A stretch of 64,000 nucleotides of DNA from DAHUXD01 sp963805495. Lineage in GTDB: Bacteria > Acidobacteriota > Thermoanaerobaculia > UBA5066 > Gp7-AA6. The stretch's first letter is position 1, and every line of letters begins with the position of its first letter. Made by a program: the position numbers and the translations under genes. Under the pieces are notes generated by a model. The model was not told the origin of the DNA. It searched no databases and saw only the letters and a program-made list of their open reading frames with translations. Below are positions 60,129-64,000 of the stretch, in pieces. The DNA is taken from the NCBI GenBank assembly GCA_963805495.1, contig CAWDUQ010000004.1, forward strand, positions 744,001 to 808,000, read 5' to 3'.

Positions 60129-60368
60129 GTGGCCGACCGCAACGACAAGGTGGCTGAAAACGCCGCCGGAAAGTACTACGTGGACGCGCAGTGCATCGAC
60201 TGCGACGTCTGTCGCGTGACGGCGCCGACGTGCTTTCAGCGCAACGAGGACCGGGGATATTCCTACGTGTTCCGCCAGCCCGAGACCCCGGAAGAGGACG
60301 CCCAGTGCCAGGAGGCGATGGACTCCTGCCCGGTGGAAGCCATCGGCCGCGACGGCGCCGAGGGCTAG
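60129..60368 (+). CDS. Single-cluster ferredoxin
   Basis: The 79-residue protein has CIDCDVCRVTAPTCF and CQEAMDSCPVEAIG. The cluster is most likely held by C-x2-C-x2-C plus the Cys before Pro-Val-Glu-Ala-Ile, the pattern of one-cluster [4Fe-4S] or [3Fe-4S] ferredoxins. It is a small electron carrier; the Rieske oxygenase and radical SAM genes in the window both need electron donors, but no link is shown. GTG at 60129 chosen because it follows the -10 box closely. Confidence 0.88.
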   Translation: MADRNDKVAENAAGKYYVDAQCIDCDVCRVTAPTCFQRNEDRGYSYVFRQPETPEEDAQCQEAMDSCPVEAIGRDGAEG

Positions 60369-60373
60369 GTCGG

Positions 60374-61342
60374 TCAGCGGGGGACCCGTTCCTCCGGCGG
60401 CAGGCCTCGGAAGTACTCGATCGTCCGCTCGAGGCCCTCGTCGAGCACGACCCGCGGCTCCCAGCCGAGCTTCGTCCGGGCCTTCGTGATGTCGGGCTGC
60501 CGGACCTTGGGATCGTCGACCGGGAGCGGCTTGAAGACGATCTCGCTGCTTGCGCCCATGAGCCTTCGGATGGTCTTCGCGAAGTCGAGCACCGAGAGCT
60601 CGGCCGGGTTGCCGACGTTGACCGGCTCGACGACGTCCGAGAGCAGCAGGCGATAGATGCCGTCGATGAGGTCCGAGACGTAGCAGAAGGACCGCGTCTG
60701 GGAGCCGTCGCCAAAGACCGTCATCGGCTCGCCGGCCAGCGCCTGGCAGATCAGGGCGGGCACGACGCGGCCGTCGTGGGGGCGCATGCGCGCTCCGTAG
60801 GTGTTGAAGATCCGGGCGATGCGCGTCCGTACGCCGTGGGCGCGATGGTAGGCCATCGTGATCGCCTCGGCGAAGCGCTTGGCTTCGTCGTAGACGCCGC
60901 GCGGTCCGATCGGGTTGACGTTGCCCCAGTAGGTCTCGGGCTGGGGATGCACCAGCGGGTCGCCGTAGACCTCCGAGGTCGAGGCCAGCAGGAAGCGCGA
61001 GGTCTTGGCGAGCGCCAGGCCGAGCGCGTTGTGCGTGCCGAGCGACCCGACCTTGAGCGTCTGGATGGGGTGCTCGAGGTAGTCGATCGGCGACGCCGGG
61101 GAGGCGAAGTGCATCACCGCGTCGACCGGGCCGTCCACGAAGATGTACTCGGCGACGTTGTGGCGGACGAAGCGGAAGCGCCGCTCGTTCTCGAGATGGG
61201 CCAGGTTGCGCTTGTGGCCCGTCAGGAGGTTGTCCATGGCGATGACTTCGTGGCCCTCCTTGAGCAGGCGGTCGCACAAATGGCTGCCCAGGAAGCCCGC
61301 CCCGCCCGTGACCAGGATTCGCATTGCGCCCCCGTTCGTCAT
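60374..61342 (-). CDS. UDP-glucuronate decarboxylase-type SDR
   Basis: The ~320-residue protein shows RILVTGGAGFLGSHLCDRL, FASPASPIDYLEHPIQTLKVG, LLASTSEVYGDPLVHPQPE, GPRGVYDEAKRFAEAI with the YxxxK pair, and RIFNTYGARMRPHDGRVV. This combination is the UXS signature, converting UDP-glucuronate to UDP-xylose. The ATG at 61342 overlaps the stop of the UDP-glucose dehydrogenase gene (ATGA), whose product is its expected substrate. An ATG six codons later (61324) also has a GGGGG ribosome site. Confidence 0.92.
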   Translation of the reverse strand: MTNGGAMRILVTGGAGFLGSHLCDRLLKEGHEVIAMDNLLTGHKRNLAHLENERRFRFVRHNVAEYIFVDGPVDAVMHFASPASPIDYLEHPIQTLKVGSLGTHNALGLALAKTSRFLLASTSEVYGDPLVHPQPETYWGNVNPIGPRGVYDEAKRFAEAITMAYHRAHGVRTRIARIFNTYGARMRPHDGRVVPALICQALAGEPMTVFGDGSQTRSFCYVSDLIDGIYRLLLSDVVEPVNVGNPAELSVLDFAKTIRRLMGASSEIVFKPLPVDDPKVRQPDITKARTKLGWEPRVVLDEGLERTIEYFRGLPPEERVPR

Positions 61343-62637
61343 CCCCGGCCGACTCCCGCGTAGGTCCAGCCGAGGCGCCGCATTTCGGTGGGCTCGTAGA
61401 CGTTGCGCAGGTCGATCATCGTCATCGACCGCAGGCCGGCCGCCAGCCGCCCGAGGTCCAGCTTCCGGAAGGCGTTCCACTCGGTCGCGAGGACGAGGAA
61501 GTCGGCGCCGGCGGCGCAGTCGTAGGCGTCCGTGGCGTAGTGCACGTCCGGATGCACCGCGCGGGCGTTGTCCATGGCCGCCGGATCGAACGCCCGCACC
61601 TTCGCGCCGGCCTTCTTCAAGTCCGCCACCACGGCCAGGGCCGGGGACTCCCGGATGTCGTCGGTCTCGGGCTTGAAGGAGAGGCCGAGGACGGCGGCGG
61701 TCCTGCCCGCGAGAGGGCCCGCGGCGGCCGCGATCTTCTCGATCATCCGGTCCTTCGTCTTGTCGTTTGCCCGCATCGCCGCCTCGATGATCTCGAAGGT
61801 GTAGCCGTGCTGGCGGGCCAGGTCCGCGGCGGCGGCCGTGTCCTTGGGGAAGCACGAGCCGCCGAACCCGGGCCCGGGATGCAGGAACTTGCCGCCGATC
61901 CGCTTGTCGAGTCCCATGCCCCGCGCGACGTCGTGGACGTCGGCGCCCATGAGCTCGCACATCCTCGCGATCTCGTTGATGAACGAGATCTTCACGGCGA
62001 GGAAGCCGTTGGAGGCGTACTTGATCAGCTCCGCCGAGGCGACGTCGGTGATCACGAACGGGGTCTCGATCAGGAAAAGCGGGCTGTAGATCTCCTTCAG
62101 GATCTCGATGGCGCGCGGGTCGCCGGCCCCGATGACCACGCGGTCGGGCCGCAGAAAGTCGGCGACCGCCGACCCTTCGCGCAGGAACTCGGGGTTGGAG
62201 GCGACCGAGAACTCGTGCCGGCGGTTTCCGGCGCTGATGATCTGCTCGATCATCCGGCCGGTGCCGGTCGGCACGGTCGACTTCGTGACCACGACCTTGT
62301 AGCCGTTCATGTGCTCGGCGATGATCTCGGCGACCTGGCGGACGAAGGTCAGGTCGGGCGAGCCGTCGGCCTTCGGCGGCGTGCCGACGGCGATGAAGAT
62401 CGCGAGCGCTTCCTCGATGGCGGTCTTCAGGTCCGTCGTGAAGCGCAGACGCCCGGCACGCTCGTTGCGGGCGATGACCTCCTCGAGGCCGGGCTCGTAG
62501 ATCGGAATCTGCCCGCCCTGAAGGGCCGCGATCTTCTTCGCGTCCTTGTCGACGCAGACGACGTTCATGCCGAAGTCCGCGAGACAGGCCCCCGTCACCA
62601 GCCCGACGTACCCCGTCCCGATCATGCAGATGTTCAT
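61339..62637 (-). CDS. ugd: UDP-glucose 6-dehydrogenase
   Basis: The 432-residue protein has NICMIGTGYVGLVTGACLADF (NAD binding), TKSTVPTGTG, SNPEFLREGSAV, the catalytic cysteine in GPGFGGSCFPKDT, and the C-terminal VLGLSFKPETDDIRESPAL. It oxidises UDP-glucose to UDP-glucuronate with two NAD+. Its genes for product use sit on both sides: a UXS-type decarboxylase downstream and a UDP-glucuronate epimerase-type gene upstream. Confidence 0.96.
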   Translation of the reverse strand: MNICMIGTGYVGLVTGACLADFGMNVVCVDKDAKKIAALQGGQIPIYEPGLEEVIARNERAGRLRFTTDLKTAIEEALAIFIAVGTPPKADGSPDLTFVRQVAEIIAEHMNGYKVVVTKSTVPTGTGRMIEQIISAGNRRHEFSVASNPEFLREGSAVADFLRPDRVVIGAGDPRAIEILKEIYSPLFLIETPFVITDVASAELIKYASNGFLAVKISFINEIARMCELMGADVHDVARGMGLDKRIGGKFLHPGPGFGGSCFPKDTAAAADLARQHGYTFEIIEAAMRANDKTKDRMIEKIAAAAGPLAGRTAAVLGLSFKPETDDIRESPALAVVADLKKAGAKVRAFDPAAMDNARAVHPDVHYATDAYDCAAGADFLVLATEWNAFRKLDLGRLAAGLRSMTMIDLRNVYEPTEMRRLGWTYAGVGRG

Positions 62638-62658
62638 AGCCTGCGCCGTATCTCCTGC

Positions 62659-63630
62659 TTACTGTTGGCTGTTGACGGTTCGATCGGCCCGGCTCCGATA
62701 CCACTCCACCGACCGGCGCAGTCCCTCCGCGAGAGGCACACGCGCGCGGAAGCCCAGCAACCGCTCCGCCTTTTCGGTGGACGCAAAGGTCACGGGGACG
62801 TCGCCCGGCTGGTCCGGCTGGCGCAGGAGCCGCGCCGTTCGGCCGGTCGCCTTCTCGAGCGCCGAAACGAGCTCGGCCAGCGTCACCGGCCGGGCGCCCC
62901 CGAGGTTCACGATTTCGAAGCCCCGGTCCCGCTCGAGGGCCGCCAGGATCCCGTCGGCGATGTCGTCGATGTACGTGTAGTCCCGCCGCGAGGTTCCGTC
63001 GCCGAAGAAGGGGATCGGCTCTCCGGACTCGAGGCCGCGGATGAAGCGGGCGATCGCCATCTCCGGGCGCTGCCTCGGCCCGTAGACCGTGAAGAACCGG
63101 AGGCAGACGGCCGGGAGTCCGTGGAGGTGGTGCGCGGTGAAGACGTGGAGCTCGCCGGCGCGCTTGGTAGCCGCGTAGGGCGAGACGGGCCGCTCGATCG
63201 GGTCCTCCTCCGAAAACGGCAGCTTGGAATTGACGCCGTAGACCGACGAGGAGGACGCGAAGACGAAGCGGGGGTTCTCGTGCGCCACCGCCGCGTCGAG
63301 GAGGTGGAGGGTGGCGACACAGTTGACCTCCTCGTAGAGGACGGCCTGCGTGAGCGAGGGCCGCACGCCGGCCCGGGCCGCCAGGTGCGCCACGGCGTCG
63401 AAGTGCTCTTCCGCGAAGAGGCGGAAAACGAGAGCCCGGTCGCGGATGTCGCCCTCGACCAGCCGGTAGGACGGGTGGCCGAGGTGCGGCGCGACGTTCG
63501 ACCGCTTGATTGCCGGGTCGTAGAAGTCGTTGAAGTCGTCGAGCGCGACCACGCGGTCGCCGCGCGCCAGCAGACGGTCCGTCAGATGCGAGCCGATGAA
63601 GCCCGCACCGCCTGTGACCAGGATCCGCAT
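62659..63630 (-). CDS. NAD-dependent epimerase, UDP-glucuronate 4-epimerase-like
   Basis: The 323-residue protein has RILVTGGAGFIGSHLTDRL, LDDFNDFYDPAIKRSN, HLAARAGVRPSLTQAVLYEEVN, FASSSSVYGVNSKLPFSE, SPYAATKRAGE with an intact YxxxK, and FFTVYGPRQRPEMAI. The DDFND-YDPAIKR and AARAGVRPS blocks are characteristic of UDP-glucuronate 4-epimerases. It would supply UDP-galacturonate. TGATG junction with the MlaD-type gene upstream. Confidence 0.92.
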   Translation of the reverse strand: MRILVTGGAGFIGSHLTDRLLARGDRVVALDDFNDFYDPAIKRSNVAPHLGHPSYRLVEGDIRDRALVFRLFAEEHFDAVAHLAARAGVRPSLTQAVLYEEVNCVATLHLLDAAVAHENPRFVFASSSSVYGVNSKLPFSEEDPIERPVSPYAATKRAGELHVFTAHHLHGLPAVCLRFFTVYGPRQRPEMAIARFIRGLESGEPIPFFGDGTSRRDYTYIDDIADGILAALERDRGFEIVNLGGARPVTLAELVSALEKATGRTARLLRQPDQPGDVPVTFASTEKAERLLGFRARVPLAEGLRRSVEWYRSRADRTVNSQQ

Positions 63631-64000
63631 CACCGGGAGGGCGTCGGCATCGGCTCGATCGTTCCGGCCGCGACCCCGTCCTTGTATTCCTTCTTGATGG
63701 CTGCCTTCTGGCGGTCCTTGATGAGCCACCGGAGGATCGGGGACTGGTCGACTCCGACGACGAGACGGTGCGCCGCGTCGAAGAGTTCCGGGTCGTTGAT
63801 GAGCTTGCCGGCCGTGCCGTCGCCGTCGTCGAGCTTGCGGCTGATGGAGTCGAGGTGCAGCGTGAAGCTCTGAAGGTTCTTCGCGAATTCCTTGCCGAAC
63901 TGGGGGTCGTTCAGGAGGATGGGGATCGCGCCGTCGCCGTGCTGCAGGCTCTGGGCGACGACCGCGAGCGCCGAGGCCGCGGTCGCGAGATCGTCGACGA
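63630..64000 (-). CDS. MCE/MlaD family protein, C-terminal part
   Basis: The frame is open to the right end of the window. The visible C-terminal ~123 residues contain GDGTAGKLINDPELFD and repeated helical segments with FAKNLQSFTLHLDSISRKLDDGDG, the tail typical of MlaD/MCE proteins of phospholipid transport after the MCE domain. The end is lysine-rich (KDRQKAAIKKEYKDG) with a proline tail. The N-terminal MCE domain and membrane helix are outside the window. Its stop overlaps the ATG of the epimerase. Confidence 0.75.
   Translation of the reverse strand, partial: VDDLATAASALAVVAQSLQHGDGAIPILLNDPQFGKEFAKNLQSFTLHLDSISRKLDDGDGTAGKLINDPELFDAAHRLVVGVDQSPILRWLIKDRQKAAIKKEYKDGVAAGTIEPMPTPSR

Overview
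The window is 64 kb of very GC-rich (roughly 70 %), gene-dense bacterial chromosome with about 60 protein genes. I saw no rRNA, tRNA, CRISPR array, prophage or insertion-sequence transposase. The gene set points to a Gram-negative member of the Acidobacteriota or a close relative: RNase J, CIRCE-controlled groESL, a propeller-sensor diguanylate cyclase, a GldA/GldF/GldG-like ABC system with a DUF4340 protein, lysine 6-aminotransferase, an FSGKW-type secreted protein and an MCE/MlaD protein. The phylum is inferred from gene content, not proven.

Layout. 0-8.7 kb: end of an inositol-monophosphatase gene, a Rieske oxygenase, a Tat-exported glycosylasparaginase, an NTF2-like/AmrB pair, an Ig-like lipoprotein, MtgA, lysine 6-aminotransferase and a GAF-GGDEF protein. 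8.7-12.1 kb: rsmA-rnj-uppP. 12.1-14.6 kb: a reverse-strand cassette of small membrane, TPR and winged-helix proteins. 14.6-23.2 kb: a radical SAM protein coupled to an ArsC fusion, then ftsK, fmt, rsmB and two secreted proteins. 23.2-39.5 kb: a surface-glycan locus (two sugar aminotransferases, an acetyltransferase, an epimerase, five glycosyltransferases, an initiating sugar-phosphate transferase and a frameshifted O-antigen ligase/polymerase) interrupted by groESL and a di-haem oxidoreductase. 39.5-48.9 kb: a class A PBP, uvrA, a large sensor diguanylate cyclase and an NGP-repeat exported protein. 49.2-55.9 kb: two ABC-2 export systems, one ending in Gld-like and DUF4340 proteins. 55.9-60.4 kb: a divergent pentapeptide-repeat/AAA ATPase pair, then a Lon-substrate-binding protein, a cytochrome c lipoprotein and a ferredoxin. 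60.4-64 kb: UDP-sugar genes (UDP-glucose dehydrogenase, UDP-glucuronate decarboxylase and epimerase families) and the end of an MlaD-type gene.

Overall theme. Much of the window serves the envelope: peptidoglycan polymerisation (MtgA, class A PBP), the undecaprenyl carrier (UppP), glycan assembly and the nucleotide sugars feeding it. Genes are packed with ATGA, GTGA, TTGA or TGATG overlaps, so translational coupling is common.

Not explained by the gene list: (1) at least twelve unlinked genes have a TANNNT -10 box only 6-8 nt before the start codon and no Shine-Dalgarno, implying frequent leaderless transcripts; (2) a ~210-bp element with terminal inverted repeats and an internal hairpin occurs twice, both times in a convergent gap a few bases from a stop codon; (3) a separate 69-bp imperfect palindrome lies near 5.2 kb; (4) the O-antigen ligase is frameshifted; (5) the groEL terminator T-tract runs directly into the promoter of the next glycan operon.
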